Shown: piece by piece, positions 17,105 through 27,448 of the stretch
Position numbering within the stretch: position 1 is the stretch's first letter
Layout of the letters: each line of letters starts with the position of its first letter
The notes under the pieces: generated by a model
What the model was told of the DNA's origin: nothing
The model's input: only the letters and a program-made list of their open reading frames with translations
Databases searched by the model: none
Made by a program: the position numbers and the translations under genes
NCBI RefSeq assembly: GCF_011806525.1
Contig: NZ_JAAVKI010000001.1
Location: 310,001-374,000, forward strand
Direction of reading: 5' to 3'
DNA length: 64,000 nt
Source: Thalassospira sp. HF15
GTDB taxonomy: Bacteria > Pseudomonadota > Alphaproteobacteria > Rhodospirillales > Thalassospiraceae

Positions 17105-18799
17105 ATGTTTTCGCGCCGTGAGTTTTTGCAATGGGCTGCTGTGACCACCGCAGCGACCGGCTATATGGGCAGTTTGACCCGTGTGGCTGCTCAACAGCGT
17201 CTGACACAGGACGATCTTTTGAATTTTGACAGCAAAGGTACGATCACACTTTTGCATTTCACAGATGTTCATGCGCAGTTAAAGCCAATCTATTTCCGCC
17301 CGCCATCCGAAAACTACGGCGTCGGGGCGTTCGAAGGTATTCCGCCCCATCTCGTTGGTGAAGAATTTCTGTCCCACTTTGGCCTGAAGCGCGGCAGTGC
17401 ATTGGCCTATGCGCATACCATGGTCGATTATGTTGACATGGCGCGGACCTATGGCCGCCTTGGCGGTCTTGATCGGACCGCGACACTGGTCAAGGCGATC
17501 CGCGCAGAGCGGGGGGACAGTAACGTTCTGTTCCTTGATGGTGGCGATACCTGGCAGGGATCCTATACGTCGCTCAAGACAAACGGGCAGGACATGGTCG
17601 ATTGCATGAAGCTGCTCAAGCCTGATGCGATGGTTGGCCACTGGGAATTCACCTTTGGTGAGGATAGGGTCAACGAGATCGTTGATGATCTCGGTTATCC
17701 TTTCCTGGCCAGCAATATCTTTGACAATGAATGGGATGAACCGGTTTTCGAACATACCGCATTCTATGAAACCGGCGGACACAAAGTGGCTGTAATCGGG
17801 CAAGCCATGCCATATACCCCGATTGCCAATCCGCGCTGGATGATCCCGAACTGGTCGTTTGGCATTCGCCCCGAGGTGATTCAGGCCAACGTCGATGCCG
17901 CCCGTGCAGCCGGTGCTGCTGTGGTCGTCTTGTTGTCGCATAACGGGTTTGACGTTGACCAGAAACTGGCAACCGTTGTGAACGGCATTGATGTCATCCT
18001 GACAGGTCACACCCATGATGCCGTGCCCGAGGCCATCAAGATCGGCAACACGTTGCTTTTGTCATCGGGGTCGCATGGCAAGTATCTGGGGCGTGTTGAC
18101 CTGGAAGTTAAAGATGGCCGGGTAACTGATTATAATTCCGCACTTATTCCGGTATTCGCGGATGTGATTGATCCCGACCCGGAAATGGCCGCCAAGATTG
18201 ACGAGGTCCGAGCACCTTACGAGGCCGAGTGCAATCGGGTTCTGGGTAAAACATCGGGTCTGCTATATCGCCGCGGGAACTTCAACGGCACCTGGGATGA
18301 TCTGATTTGTCAGGGGATCATGGAAGAACGCGATGCCGAATTGGCACTCAGCCCGGGATTCCGATGGGGTACGACGTTGCTTCCGGGTGACGATATCACG
18401 ATTGATGATCTCTATACCCAGACCAGCATGAATTACCCGTCAGTTTATCGTCTGGAATTCACCGGTACACAGATCAAGGAAATCCTCGAGGACGTTTGTG
18501 ACAACCTGTTTAACAAGGATCCGTTCTTCCAGCAGGGTGGTGACATGGTTCGCGTGGGAGGCATGGCTTATAGCTGCGCACCCAAGGAAAGCATGGGTAA
18601 TCGTATTTCCAATATGACCATGATCAAGACCGGCGAAGCGATTGAAGCAGATCGGAGCTATGTCGTGGCCGGTTGGGCGTCCGTCAACGAGGGCGTTGAG
18701 GGGCCGGCGGTCTACGATCTGATGGAAAACTACATCACCCGTCACAAGGTCATCGATACTCCGCGCAATGACACCGTGAAAGTGATCGGAATGGACTAG
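17105..18799 (+). CDS. soxB: Sulfate thiol esterase SoxB
   Basis: SoxB hydrolyses SoxY-bound S-sulfonate and releases sulfate. The 564-residue protein has a Tat signal (SRREFLQWAAV) and the dimanganese 5'-nucleotidase-like motifs HFTDVHAQ, DGGDTWQGS, GHWEFTFGEDR, LLSHNGFD and TGHTHDA. It lies 121 bp after soxA, with CCGGAGGCC before the ATG. Residues and length agree with the family. Confidence 0.97.
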   Translation: MFSRREFLQWAAVTTAATGYMGSLTRVAAQQRLTQDDLLNFDSKGTITLLHFTDVHAQLKPIYFRPPSENYGVGAFEGIPPHLVGEEFLSHFGLKRGSALAYAHTMVDYVDMARTYGRLGGLDRTATLVKAIRAERGDSNVLFLDGGDTWQGSYTSLKTNGQDMVDCMKLLKPDAMVGHWEFTFGEDRVNEIVDDLGYPFLASNIFDNEWDEPVFEHTAFYETGGHKVAVIGQAMPYTPIANPRWMIPNWSFGIRPEVIQANVDAARAAGAAVVVLLSHNGFDVDQKLATVVNGIDVILTGHTHDAVPEAIKIGNTLLLSSGSHGKYLGRVDLEVKDGRVTDYNSALIPVFADVIDPDPEMAAKIDEVRAPYEAECNRVLGKTSGLLYRRGNFNGTWDDLICQGIMEERDAELALSPGFRWGTTLLPGDDITIDDLYTQTSMNYPSVYRLEFTGTQIKEILEDVCDNLFNKDPFFQQGGDMVRVGGMAYSCAPKESMGNRISNMTMIKTGEAIEADRSYVVAGWASVNEGVEGPAVYDLMENYITRHKVIDTPRNDTVKVIGMD

Positions 18800-18893
18800 G
18801 CAAAATTACTTGTCCGGTTCCAATAACCGGGCGGGGTATTTTTCGCCTTAATATATATAAAATTTGGAATATGTAGGGAGGACACCAAGAGCC

Positions 18894-20189
18894 ATGTCCC
18901 AACAACCAGAAAAAGATAAGAATTTTGTGCCAGCTCGGCGCAGTTTTCTTCAGGGTGGACTAACAGCCGCTGGTGGTGCGGCGGTTGCTGCAATTGGCGG
19001 CGGTGCTGCATTGGCAGCCGGAACGCCGGATCCGGCGATTACAGAACTCAAGGACTGGAACCAGTATTCCGGTCCGGGCGTGGATGCAGCGCCATATGGC
19101 GTGCCATCGCCATTTGAATCCGATGTCGTGCGTCGCAATGTGCCGTGGCTGACCGCCGATCCGATATCGTCGATCAACTTCACGCCACTGCATGAGCTTG
19201 ACGGCATCATTACGCCAAACGGTCTTTGCTTCGAGCGTCATCACAGTGGGGTTGCCGAAGTCGATCCGGCAGAGCACCGCCTGATGATCAATGGACTGGT
19301 GGACAAGCCGCTTGTCTTTACCATGCAGGATCTGATGCGTTTCCCGCGCGAAAATCGGGTTTATTTCCTTGAATGTGCGGCGAACTCCGGGATGGAGTGG
19401 CGTGGTGCGCAGCTTAACGGCTGCCAGTTCACGCACGGCATGCTGCATAACGTGATGTATACCGGCGTTCGCCTGCGCACGCTGCTGGAAGAGGCAGGTG
19501 TCAAACCATCCGGGAAATGGATCCTGGCCGAAGGTGCAGATGCATCGGGTATGGGACGCTCGATCCCGATTGAAAAGGCGCTTGATGATTGCCTTGTCGC
19601 CTTCAAAATGAATGGCGAGGCCCTTCGTCCGGAGCAGGGATACCCGGTTCGTCTGTGTGTCCCGGGCTGGGAAGGCAATATGTGGGTGAAATGGTTGCGC
19701 CGGATCGAGGTCGGCGACAAACCATGGCAACTGCGCGAAGAGACGTCGAAATACACTGATCTGATGCCTGATGGTCGTGCCCGGCGCTTTACCTGGGCGA
19801 TGGATGTCAAATCTGTCATCACCAATCCAAGCCCGCAGGCCCCGGTTACCCATGGCCGCGGCCATACGATCATCACTGGTGTTGCGTGGTCAGGCCACGG
19901 CAAGATCAAGCGCGTTGATGTGTCGATCGACGGCGGTCGCAATTGGCAGCATGCCCGGATTGATGGCCCAAGCCTGAGCCGTTCACTGCACCGCTTCTAT
20001 TACGAATTCAACTGGGATGGATCTCCGCTTTATTTGCAATCGCGGGCGATTGACGAGCATGGCTATGTCCAGCCAACCAAAGATGCGTTGCGCGCCGCGC
20101 GAGGGGACAACTCCATCTATCACAATAATGGCATCCAGACCTGGTATCTGAAGACGAACGGAGAGGCGGAAAATGTCGAAGTTTCTTAA
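18894..20189 (+). CDS. soxC: Sulfane dehydrogenase molybdenum subunit SoxC
   Basis: SoxC is a molybdopterin protein of the sulfite-oxidase family. Conserved features are ECAANSGMEWRG (the molybdenum-ligand cysteine is the C in this motif), VCVPGWEGNMWVKWL and the C-terminal dimerisation domain. A Tat signal with ARRSFLQGG begins after the ATG at 18894, which follows TAGGGAGGAC; 431 residues. With SoxD it oxidises the SoxY-bound sulfane atom, so the pathway should not leave sulfur globules. A hairpin (CCGGTT-CCAAT-AACCGG) lies in the gap before it. Confidence 0.95.
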   Translation: MSQQPEKDKNFVPARRSFLQGGLTAAGGAAVAAIGGGAALAAGTPDPAITELKDWNQYSGPGVDAAPYGVPSPFESDVVRRNVPWLTADPISSINFTPLHELDGIITPNGLCFERHHSGVAEVDPAEHRLMINGLVDKPLVFTMQDLMRFPRENRVYFLECAANSGMEWRGAQLNGCQFTHGMLHNVMYTGVRLRTLLEEAGVKPSGKWILAEGADASGMGRSIPIEKALDDCLVAFKMNGEALRPEQGYPVRLCVPGWEGNMWVKWLRRIEVGDKPWQLREETSKYTDLMPDGRARRFTWAMDVKSVITNPSPQAPVTHGRGHTIITGVAWSGHGKIKRVDVSIDGGRNWQHARIDGPSLSRSLHRFYYEFNWDGSPLYLQSRAIDEHGYVQPTKDALRAARGDNSIYHNNGIQTWYLKTNGEAENVEVS

Positions 20190-21285
20190 GTTTACCGCAA
20201 GCATCGTTCTGCTTGGCTCTGCATGGGCAACCAATGCGAACGCCCAGGACGCAGATGCCGGTGAGAAGGTTTTCCGCAAATGCGCGGCCTGTCATGCCGT
20301 GGGTGAAGGAGCCAAGAACAAAGTTGGTCCGGAACTGAACGAAATCTTCGGGCGTGTCGCGGGTTCGCACGAAGATTTTAAATATTCCAAGGCGATGATC
20401 AAAGCCGGTGAAGAAGGGCTGGTTTGGGATCACGACAGCCTGACAGAATACCTGGCCAAGCCGCGTGCTTTCGTCAAAGGCACGCGAATGGCTTTTGGCG
20501 GGCTTAAGAAAGATGACGAGATTGCCAACGTGATTGCTTATCTTGCAACTTTCTCATCAAGTGCGGAGCAGGCCGCAGCAGAACCAGCGCCTGCACCAAC
20601 TGGTGCTTCGGGCGGTGACACAGCCCCAGTTGAAACGGCCCAGGCACCTGCGGCGAACGCTGCGGATGCCGTGATCCCCGAACATGGCGTTTATCATCTT
20701 GGGCGTGAAGCATTGCCTGAAGAAGTTGCTGCTTGGGACATTGATGTACGCCCCGACGGTGTCGGGTTGCCGGTTGGTAGCGGTACGGTCGCAGATGGTG
20801 GCGTTCTCTATGATGATAACTGTGCAGTGTGTCATGGTGTTTTTGGTGAAGGTGAGGGGCGCTGGCCAGTACTATCGGGTGGCTTTGGGACCCTGACAGC
20901 AGATCGACCGGTCAAAACGATCGGGTCATACTGGCCATTTGCATCAACGATCTTTGATTATGTCCATCGTGCAATGCCGTTTGGAAATGCCCGGTCGCTG
21001 GACGCAGATCAGACTTATGCAATTACCGCTTACCTGTTGTATTTGAACGATATTGTAACCGATGAAGACTTTGAGCTGTCCAATGAAACCTTTAGCGAGA
21101 TTTCGTTGCCCAACGAAGAGAACTTCTATCCCGATGATCGTTTGGATGAGGCGAACTTCGACACCAATGTCGAGCCCTGCATGGAAAACTGTGGGGATGG
21201 TCCGGCCGAGATCGTGATGCGCGCGCGTATTCTTGATGTGACACCCGATGGGGATGATGAAAGTGGTGCCGGAGGGATCGATTAA
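20173..21285 (+). CDS. soxD: Dihaem cytochrome c SoxD
   Basis: SoxD is the electron-accepting partner of SoxC. It has a signal peptide (ANAQ), a class I cytochrome c domain with CAACH near residue 36, a Pro/Ala-rich linker at about 130-165, and a second haem motif CAVCH. The gene overlaps soxC by 17 bp, suggesting translational coupling. The length of 370 residues fits the SoxD family. Confidence 0.95.
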   Translation: MSKFLKFTASIVLLGSAWATNANAQDADAGEKVFRKCAACHAVGEGAKNKVGPELNEIFGRVAGSHEDFKYSKAMIKAGEEGLVWDHDSLTEYLAKPRAFVKGTRMAFGGLKKDDEIANVIAYLATFSSSAEQAAAEPAPAPTGASGGDTAPVETAQAPAANAADAVIPEHGVYHLGREALPEEVAAWDIDVRPDGVGLPVGSGTVADGGVLYDDNCAVCHGVFGEGEGRWPVLSGGFGTLTADRPVKTIGSYWPFASTIFDYVHRAMPFGNARSLDADQTYAITAYLLYLNDIVTDEDFELSNETFSEISLPNEENFYPDDRLDEANFDTNVEPCMENCGDGPAEIVMRARILDVTPDGDDESGAGGID

Positions 21286-21731
21286 TGCACGACAGTCACC
21301 GGAAACATCGTGAAACGGATGGTGGTGGCGGTCTGACGGCGCACGTCTTTCGGGCGTTGGGGAACTACAAAATTTGGCTGTTTGCTGCGTGCGGGATCTT
21401 TGTGATCCCGCATTTTTCTTTTGCAGACAAAGCTGCCCAACCGCCGATACCGGATTTGCCATTGGGCGAGGCAATCGGGCAGGTGCTGGCAATGCCGGGT
21501 GACGCGGAATACGGCGCTTATCTTGCGACCGAATGTGTGACGTGTCATCAGCAACACTCTGTGAACCACGCGATCCCGGCGATCAACGGATTGCCACGCG
21601 AATACTTTGTCGAGGCAATGCTGGAATACAAATACCACCTGCGCGACAATTCAGTGATGCAGGCGATCATTGGAAGCCTCGGCATGGAAGAGCTGTCTGC
21701 GCTGGCAACCTATTTTTCGACGAAGGATTAG
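21285..21731 (+). CDS. soxE: Mono-haem cytochrome c, SoxE/FccA-like
   Basis: The 148-residue protein has a membrane segment (IWLFAACGIFVIPHFSFA) and one haem motif CVTCH, with a C-terminal region like small cytochrome subunits of flavocytochrome c. It overlaps the soxD stop by one base (TAATG) and precedes the flavoprotein soxF, so SoxE (partner of SoxF) is the best reading. The N-terminal 28 residues before the hydrophobic stretch are unusually long and His/Arg/Gly-rich for a signal peptide. Confidence 0.7.
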   Translation: MHDSHRKHRETDGGGGLTAHVFRALGNYKIWLFAACGIFVIPHFSFADKAAQPPIPDLPLGEAIGQVLAMPGDAEYGAYLATECVTCHQQHSVNHAIPAINGLPREYFVEAMLEYKYHLRDNSVMQAIIGSLGMEELSALATYFSTKD

Positions 21732-21780
21732 TAGCTGGAGTTTGTGAAACGTCGTTAACCAACGGATCAGGAACAAGAAA

Positions 21781-23055
21781 ATGAGCAATGTCACAAGGAG
21801 AACGTTCAACAAGTTGCTTGGTGCTGGGGCAGGCGCCATGGCAATGCCGGGGCTTTTACGTGCGCAAGGCCGTAAGAATGTCGTGATTGTTGGCGGCGGT
21901 GCAGGCGGTGCGACGGTGGCACGCCATTTGGCGGAAAAGGCTGGTGGCGCAATCAATATCACCCTGATTGAGGATTCCGAAAAATACACGACGTGCTTCT
22001 TTTCAAACCTTTATCTGGGCGGGTATCGCGATTTTGCGTCGATTACGCATGGCTATGATCGCCTCGTCAATGATTACGGTATCCGCAAGATTACTGCCCG
22101 GGCCGAGGAAATTGATCGCACGGCGCAACAGGTGCGCACATCAACCGGGGAAACCATCCCCTATGACCGTTTGGTTCTGTCGCCCGGTATTGATCTGATG
22201 TTTGATAGTGTTCCGGGATATTCCCGCGAACTGGCCGAAATCGCACCCCATGCGTGGCAAGCGGGGCCACAGACGCAGTTGCTGAAATCAAAGATCGATG
22301 AACTCAAAAACGGGGATCAGGTGGTGATGGTCGCGCCACCCAACCCGTATCGCTGCCCGCCAGGCCCATATGAACGTGTTTCAATGATCGCCCATACCCT
22401 TAAATCACGCGGACTGGATGACTGTACGATCGTGGTTCTTGATCCCAAGGACAAATTCTCCAAGCAGGGACTGTTTACCGAAGGATGGGAGAAATACTAT
22501 CCGGGTATGGTGGAATGGTATGGTCCCAATATCCACGGTGGCATCAAGGGGGTGGATGTTAAAGCCGGAACAGTTGAAACCGATTTTGATACCTTTAGTG
22601 GTGCCTTGCTGAACATCATCCCGGCACAGCAAGCCGGGAGTATTGCCATCAGTGCGGGCTTGTCGGATGACAGCGGGTTCTGCCCGGTGGATGCCGAAAC
22701 CATGCGGTCCAAACGCGATGAAAATATCTTTGTCATCGGGGATGCGTCCATTGCAGGTGCCATGCCGAAGTCGGGATCAGCTGCCAACAGTCAGGCGAAA
22801 GTGGTCGTGATGCATCTGATGGGGGATCTCGAAGATGCGCGGGTGTTCCCGGCGCGTTACCTTAATACCTGTTGGAGCCTTGTCGAAACCAATGACGGGA
22901 TCAAGGTTGGTGCGCAATATGCCAATGTTGATGGCGCAATTGCCAGCACGTCTTCCTTTATCAGTCAGCCCGATGAAAGCGCAGATATCCGCAGACAGAC
23001 CTTTGAGGAATCTGTTGCCTGGTATGACGGGATCACCAAGGACATGTTTGGCTGA
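21781..23055 (+). CDS. soxF: Flavocytochrome c sulfide dehydrogenase flavoprotein SoxF
   Basis: SoxF is a FAD protein that oxidises sulfide and stimulates the Sox system. A Tat signal (TRRTFNKLLG) leads to the Rossmann motif VIVGGGAGGATVA. The YTTCFFSNLYLGG cysteine matches the covalent FAD site and redox cysteine region of FccB, and NPYRCPPGPYER matches the second redox cysteine. The C-terminal FCSD dimerisation domain is present; 424 residues. It ends 17 bp from a convergent gene. Confidence 0.93.
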   Translation: MSNVTRRTFNKLLGAGAGAMAMPGLLRAQGRKNVVIVGGGAGGATVARHLAEKAGGAINITLIEDSEKYTTCFFSNLYLGGYRDFASITHGYDRLVNDYGIRKITARAEEIDRTAQQVRTSTGETIPYDRLVLSPGIDLMFDSVPGYSRELAEIAPHAWQAGPQTQLLKSKIDELKNGDQVVMVAPPNPYRCPPGPYERVSMIAHTLKSRGLDDCTIVVLDPKDKFSKQGLFTEGWEKYYPGMVEWYGPNIHGGIKGVDVKAGTVETDFDTFSGALLNIIPAQQAGSIAISAGLSDDSGFCPVDAETMRSKRDENIFVIGDASIAGAMPKSGSAANSQAKVVVMHLMGDLEDARVFPARYLNTCWSLVETNDGIKVGAQYANVDGAIASTSSFISQPDESADIRRQTFEESVAWYDGITKDMFG

Positions 23056-23072
23056 TCAGATGATTGCCGACA

Positions 23073-24194
23073 TTATTGCTGACGCGCGTTTTTCTTGTGC
23101 ATGTGGCGCTGGAACCATTTGGCAAGGATCGGGGCAAGCAGAACGATCTCGAAAATGCGTACGATGTGGTGAAAAGCGACAAAGCTTGGCTCCACATTCA
23201 AGGCAAGCGCGATCAGCGACATCTCTGCAACCCCGCCCGGTGCGAAGGCGAGTAACACGGCAATGAAATCAAGATCAAGCCATTGCGAGACAAACCATGC
23301 GACACCACCGGTGAAGGCTAGAACGACAAGGGTCGCTACTACGGAATAGCCAGCCAGGCGAACAAGAACGGCAAGCTTTACGCCCGAAAAGCGACTGCCA
23401 ATCGCCGATCCCAAAATCAACAGGCTTCCCGCCAGCAACCAGTCGGGCAGGTTGCCCTCAACCACCCCGGATACATGCAACACCATGCTGGCGGCCATCG
23501 CACCGGTCATATAGGCCGCCGGAATACGCATCTTGCGAAAGACCAGCACAGTGATCAGTGCGCAGACGGCGGTTAAAAGACCTTCGCCCAGTGTCATCTG
23601 AACCGCTTGGGCATCACCGTGTCCGTTGGCGACCACGCCCGTGATCATAAGAACAATCAGGGGCGCGGACATCACCAGCAACAAAACACGCAAGCCTTGT
23701 GTCAGGGCGATTTCCTGTTCATTGCCGCCCGCTGCGGCACCGAGAACCACCATCGGTGTCAGACCACCCGGTGTTGCGGAAAACAGGGCGGTCGCAGGAT
23801 CAAGCCGTGCGATGCGCGAATAGAACCATGTAATGACAAATGTAATGATCGGTACATAGAGAAGGACGGCAATCATACTGATTGGCCAGCGCGCAGCCTG
23901 ATCAAGGGTATCGGGCGTAAACGATGCGCCCAGAAAAATGCCGATAACGCCAAGAATCGCAGATCGAAACTGCATAGGAACGCCCATAGGCACCCGCATC
24001 AGGCTGGCGACAAAGGTTGTCAGCATCGGCCCCATCATCCAGGCAAGCGGCATGTTGATGAAGTGGGCAATGAGCCCGCCCACAAGGCCAATTCCCAATG
24101 CTACCGACAGGTTTCTGAAAAACTGGGGTGTCAAAACACCGGAAATTCTATTGATCCAACGGGTGTTTGATGGATCGCCCGGTGTTCTGGTCAT
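23073..24194 (-). CDS. AbrB-family membrane protein (PF05145)
   Basis: The 373-residue protein is a ten-helix-type membrane protein with the repeated AbrB motif (PLAWMMGPMLTTFVAS in the first half, RIPAAYMTGAMAASMVL in the second) and the glycine-rich ATPGGLTPMVVLG and FAPGGVAEMSLIAL loops. The family is often misnamed ammonia monooxygenase or AbrB transcriptional regulator; it is an integral-membrane protein, possibly a transporter, of unknown substrate. Its start overlaps the MCP stop by one base, so it is translationally coupled to the tct-mcp operon. Confidence 0.85.
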   Translation of the reverse strand: MTRTPGDPSNTRWINRISGVLTPQFFRNLSVALGIGLVGGLIAHFINMPLAWMMGPMLTTFVASLMRVPMGVPMQFRSAILGVIGIFLGASFTPDTLDQAARWPISMIAVLLYVPIITFVITWFYSRIARLDPATALFSATPGGLTPMVVLGAAAGGNEQEIALTQGLRVLLLVMSAPLIVLMITGVVANGHGDAQAVQMTLGEGLLTAVCALITVLVFRKMRIPAAYMTGAMAASMVLHVSGVVEGNLPDWLLAGSLLILGSAIGSRFSGVKLAVLVRLAGYSVVATLVVLAFTGGVAWFVSQWLDLDFIAVLLAFAPGGVAEMSLIALALNVEPSFVAFHHIVRIFEIVLLAPILAKWFQRHMHKKNARQQ

Positions 24195-25876
24195 TATGCC
24201 TGGGCCTTGTTCTTTTCGATCTGATCAAGGAAGCCATCAATCGCGTTGCGCAGTTTGGTGGCCTCGGTATCAAGCGTGCTTGTTGCGCGGGTAACATTCG
24301 CCGATCCATTGTGGACACGTGCCGTTTCGCCATCAAGTGCGCCGACTGCCTCGGCGACAGTGCGCATGCCACCATTGGCATCCTGAATGCTGTCAGAAAT
24401 GCCCGCCGTGGATGCCTGCTGTTCCTCAACAGCGGCTGCAATGGCGGCGGCCGATTGATCTACCTCACCAATCACATCCGCAACGCCCTGCAAGGCATTG
24501 ACAACATTATCTGTCAGACCACGAATTTCTTCGACCTGATTGGCAATGTCTTCGGTTGCACGTGCCGTCTGTGAGGCAAGGTTTTTGACCTCGCCAGCGA
24601 CAACGGCAAAGCCTTTGCCAGCGTCACCGGCACGGGCCGCCTCAATGGTGGCGTTAAGGGCCAGAAGGTTGGTTTGGCTTGCGATTTCTTCGATCAGGCC
24701 GACGATGTCGCCAATGCGTTGGGTCGCATTGGTTAGCTGTTCAAACAGGGCACGCGAATGTTCGCTTTCCGAACGCGCACGTCCGGCAACTTCGGCAGAT
24801 TTCTGCGCCTGTTGACCGATTTCAGCAATTGCGTCGGAAAGGCTGGCGGTTGTTTGCGAAACCGCTTCGATGTGATGCAGGACCTGTTCGGAATGCTGAT
24901 TGGCATCAGCCGAGCGTGTGCTGGCAAGGGTGGCAATCTGTTCCATCTCGCTGGCCGAGCCATTCAGCGAGCCGAATTCCTGATCAAAACCAGATAGCGC
25001 TTCCTGAACAAGGCGCTGGAAATGGTTGGTTGCATCGATCAGGTTTTGCTGACGTCGGGCTTCCAGACCACGCACACGTTCGCGTTCCTGACGAAGCATT
25101 TCGGCCTCTTTGGACTGATCGCGCAGGATCGTAACTGAACGGGCAACCTTGCCGATCTCATCAGCGCGTTGGCTGCCGCGAATATTGACATCAAGGTCGC
25201 CGTTGGAAATCTGTTCGATCAGTTCGGAAAGGTCGGTCATCGGGCGGGAAATGCGGCGCGAGACGAAAACAGAAACCACTATTGCGGCCACAACCACAAT
25301 CAGCGCAACAATAACAAAGACACGCTGCAACGCCTCGGCTTGCGCATAGGCATCCGAAAATGATGTGGTGGCAATATCGTGTGATTGCGCAAGGATGTCG
25401 TTAAGCGGAACCTGAAGTGCCTGGAAGGTTTCATCGGCCTGCGCGATGACCTCCAGCGCGCCATAGATGTTCATTTCGCTTTCAACAAGGAACTGGCTGA
25501 CCTGTTCCATGTATTTGGCATAGTTCTGCGTGAAGGCATCACCGCCTGCAGCGGCGAGGCGTTCGGCAAGCGGAGCCAGTTCGCCTTCAAGTTTGCTGAC
25601 TTCTTCGCGAAGGTCAGGAACCACGGCGGCATTGATGCCGTTGGAATCCCAAGTCAAAATTCGAAACAGCGATCCGTGCGCCTCGTTAAGCGCGTTGCTC
25701 AGTGTCAACGCATCGGATCGCCGCTCATAGGCTTCAACGCGAAGGCTGGTAAGCGTGTTCTTTTCGCTTTCCAGGGTTGCCACGGTGGCAATCCCCATGG
25801 CGATGATGACGATCATCAGGAAGACCGGCACCAACAGGGTTTTTGGACCGATCGACAGATTGTCAAGAAAGCGCAT
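24194..25876 (-). CDS. Methyl-accepting chemotaxis protein
   Basis: The protein has TM1 at about residues 15-35, a mainly helical periplasmic sensor, TM2 at about 185-210, a HAMP domain ending at [10 protein letters not shown], and a signalling domain with the conserved hairpin tip [20 protein letters not shown]. No C-terminal CheR-binding pentapeptide is seen. It lies 33 bp downstream of tctA on the same strand and is coupled to the AbrB gene, which suggests it senses the transported substrate or a related one. Confidence 0.94.
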   Translation of the reverse strand: MRFLDNLSIGPKTLLVPVFLMIVIIAMGIATVATLESEKNTLTSLRVEAYERRSDALTLSNALNEAHGSLFRILTWDSNGINAAVVPDLREEVSKLEGELAPLAERLAAAGGDAFTQNYAKYMEQVSQFLVESEMNIYGALEVIAQADETFQALQVPLNDILAQSHDIATTSFSDAYAQAEALQRVFVIVALIVVVAAIVVSVFVSRRISRPMTDLSELIEQISNGDLDVNIRGSQRADEIGKVARSVTILRDQSKEAEMLRQERERVRGLEARRQQNLIDATNHFQRLVQEALSGFDQEFGSLNGSASEMEQIATLASTRSADANQHSEQVLHHIEAVSQTTASLSDAIAEIGQQAQKSAEVAGRARSESEHSRALFEQLTNATQRIGDIVGLIEEIASQTNLLALNATIEAARAGDAGKGFAVVAGEVKNLASQTARATEDIANQVEEIRGLTDNVVNALQGVADVIGEVDQSAAAIAAAVEEQQASTAGISDSIQDANGGMRTVAEAVGALDGETARVHNGSANVTRATSTLDTEATKLRNAIDGFLDQIEKNKAQA

Positions 25877-25909
25877 TCGAGTTTCCTTCGCGTCGCATAG
25901 AGATAGAGT

Positions 25910-27448
25910 TTAGATTTCGCCGTCGTTGGGAACAGCCGCCTTGCGATTGGCCAACCAGCTGCGCAGGTTGCCGATCAGCGGTGCCGACAGGAACAACAGG
26001 CTGAGCAGCAGGATAACCAGCGTAATCGGGCGCTCCCACAGGAAGGAAATCGAACCGTCACTGATAGCCAGTGCACGACGCAGGTTTTCTTCCATCATTT
26101 TGCCGAGGATGAAGCCAAGCAGCATCGGGGCCATCGGATAGTTCAGAAGACGCAGGCCAATCGCGATTGCAGCTGCGATCACCATCATGTGGATGTCCAT
26201 GGTGTTAAACGTCACCAGGTAGACACCGACCAGCGAGAAGAACAGAACAAACGGAACCAGAAGCTGCTGGGGCAGGGCAAGAAGACGCGAGATATATGGG
26301 ATCAGCGGCAGGTTCAAAACCAGCAGGACGATGTTGCCGATATACATCGAAATGATGACCGACCAGAATACGTCAGGCTGCTCGACAAACAGGCGCGGCC
26401 CGGGCTGAACACCATAGGAAATCAGTGCGCCCATCATCACAGCCGTCGTTCCCGAACCCGGAATGCCGAGCGTCAGTAGCGGAACGAAAGAGCCGGAACA
26501 CGCGGCGTTGTTCGCAGTTTCCGGTGCAGAAAGACCGCGGATCGATCCCTTGCCAAAGCCGAGTTTTTCCTTGGCAGAAGCAATGTTGCGTTCCATGCCA
26601 TAGGCTAGGAAGGATGCAATGGTTGCACCGGCACCCGGAAGAACGCCAGTAAAGAAGCCGAGAACCGAGGACCGGCCAATGACCGGGATCATGGTTTTGA
26701 CCTCCTCCTTCGACAGCTTCATGGAGCCAAGGCTTTTAAGCGCCTTTTCTTCGTCTGAACGGGTGTCCTTGGTCGGACGGAGGATCGACAGAAGGGCTTC
26801 GGAAAGTGCAAAGGTCGACATGGCCAACAGCAGGAAGCTGATGCCGTCCACAAGATCCATGCTGCCAAAGGTAAAGCGAGCAACACCGGCCGCCGGGTCC
26901 GTCCCGATGGTCGACAGCATGATCCCGAACAGGGTCATGGTGATCGCCTTAAGAACCTGTCCCTTGCCAGCAAAAGCCGAAACCGCCGTCAGGCCCAGTA
27001 CCATTAGCGCGAAATAATCACCTGACTGGAAGGACAGCGAAACAGACGCGAGGGCGGGGGCAGCCACCAGCAGGAAGATCGCTGCAATCGTACCACCAGA
27101 GAAAGACGAGTAGGCGGCAATGGCCAGTGCCTTGCCCGCCTGGCCTTTTTGCGCCATCGGGTAGCCGTCAAAGGCCGTCGCCACGGTTCCGGCAACGCCC
27201 GGTGCGTTGATCAGGATGGATGAGGTCGAACCGCCGAAAATTGCCCCGTAATAGACGCCAGCCATCAGAATAAGACCGGTGGACGGATCAAACCCGTAGG
27301 TGATTGGGATCATCAGGGCAATGGCGGTGATTGGGCCAAGACCGGGAAGCATTCCGATAAAGGTGCCTGCAAAACAGCCGACCGCAACCATCAACAGGTT
27401 GATCGGCATGACAGCGGTCGAAAGACCGGAGAAAATTCCCTCAAGCAT
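25910..27448 (-). CDS. tctA: Tripartite tricarboxylate transporter large permease TctA
   Basis: TctA is the 10-12-TM subunit that moves the solute using the ion gradient. The 512-residue protein has the TctA signatures GMLPGLGPITAIALMIPITYGFDP, GGSTSSILINAPG and LGIPGSGTTAVMMGALISYGV. It overlaps tctB by 8 bp. The substrate of this family is a di- or tricarboxylate; specificity comes from the TctC protein. Confidence 0.95.
   Translation of the reverse strand: MLEGIFSGLSTAVMPINLLMVAVGCFAGTFIGMLPGLGPITAIALMIPITYGFDPSTGLILMAGVYYGAIFGGSTSSILINAPGVAGTVATAFDGYPMAQKGQAGKALAIAAYSSFSGGTIAAIFLLVAAPALASVSLSFQSGDYFALMVLGLTAVSAFAGKGQVLKAITMTLFGIMLSTIGTDPAAGVARFTFGSMDLVDGISFLLLAMSTFALSEALLSILRPTKDTRSDEEKALKSLGSMKLSKEEVKTMIPVIGRSSVLGFFTGVLPGAGATIASFLAYGMERNIASAKEKLGFGKGSIRGLSAPETANNAACSGSFVPLLTLGIPGSGTTAVMMGALISYGVQPGPRLFVEQPDVFWSVIISMYIGNIVLLVLNLPLIPYISRLLALPQQLLVPFVLFFSLVGVYLVTFNTMDIHMMVIAAAIAIGLRLLNYPMAPMLLGFILGKMMEENLRRALAISDGSISFLWERPITLVILLLSLLFLSAPLIGNLRSWLANRKAAVPNDGEI

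Noticed and set aside
18800..18893. Hairpin CCGGTT-CCAAT-AACCGG between soxB and soxC as a terminator
   Set aside because: The stem has only 6 bp and the T-run is displaced by GCGGGGTA. An effective terminator is unlikely inside this operon.
23073..24194. Transcriptional regulator AbrB
   Set aside because: The name is shared, but this protein is an integral membrane protein of the PF05145 type and has no DNA-binding domain.
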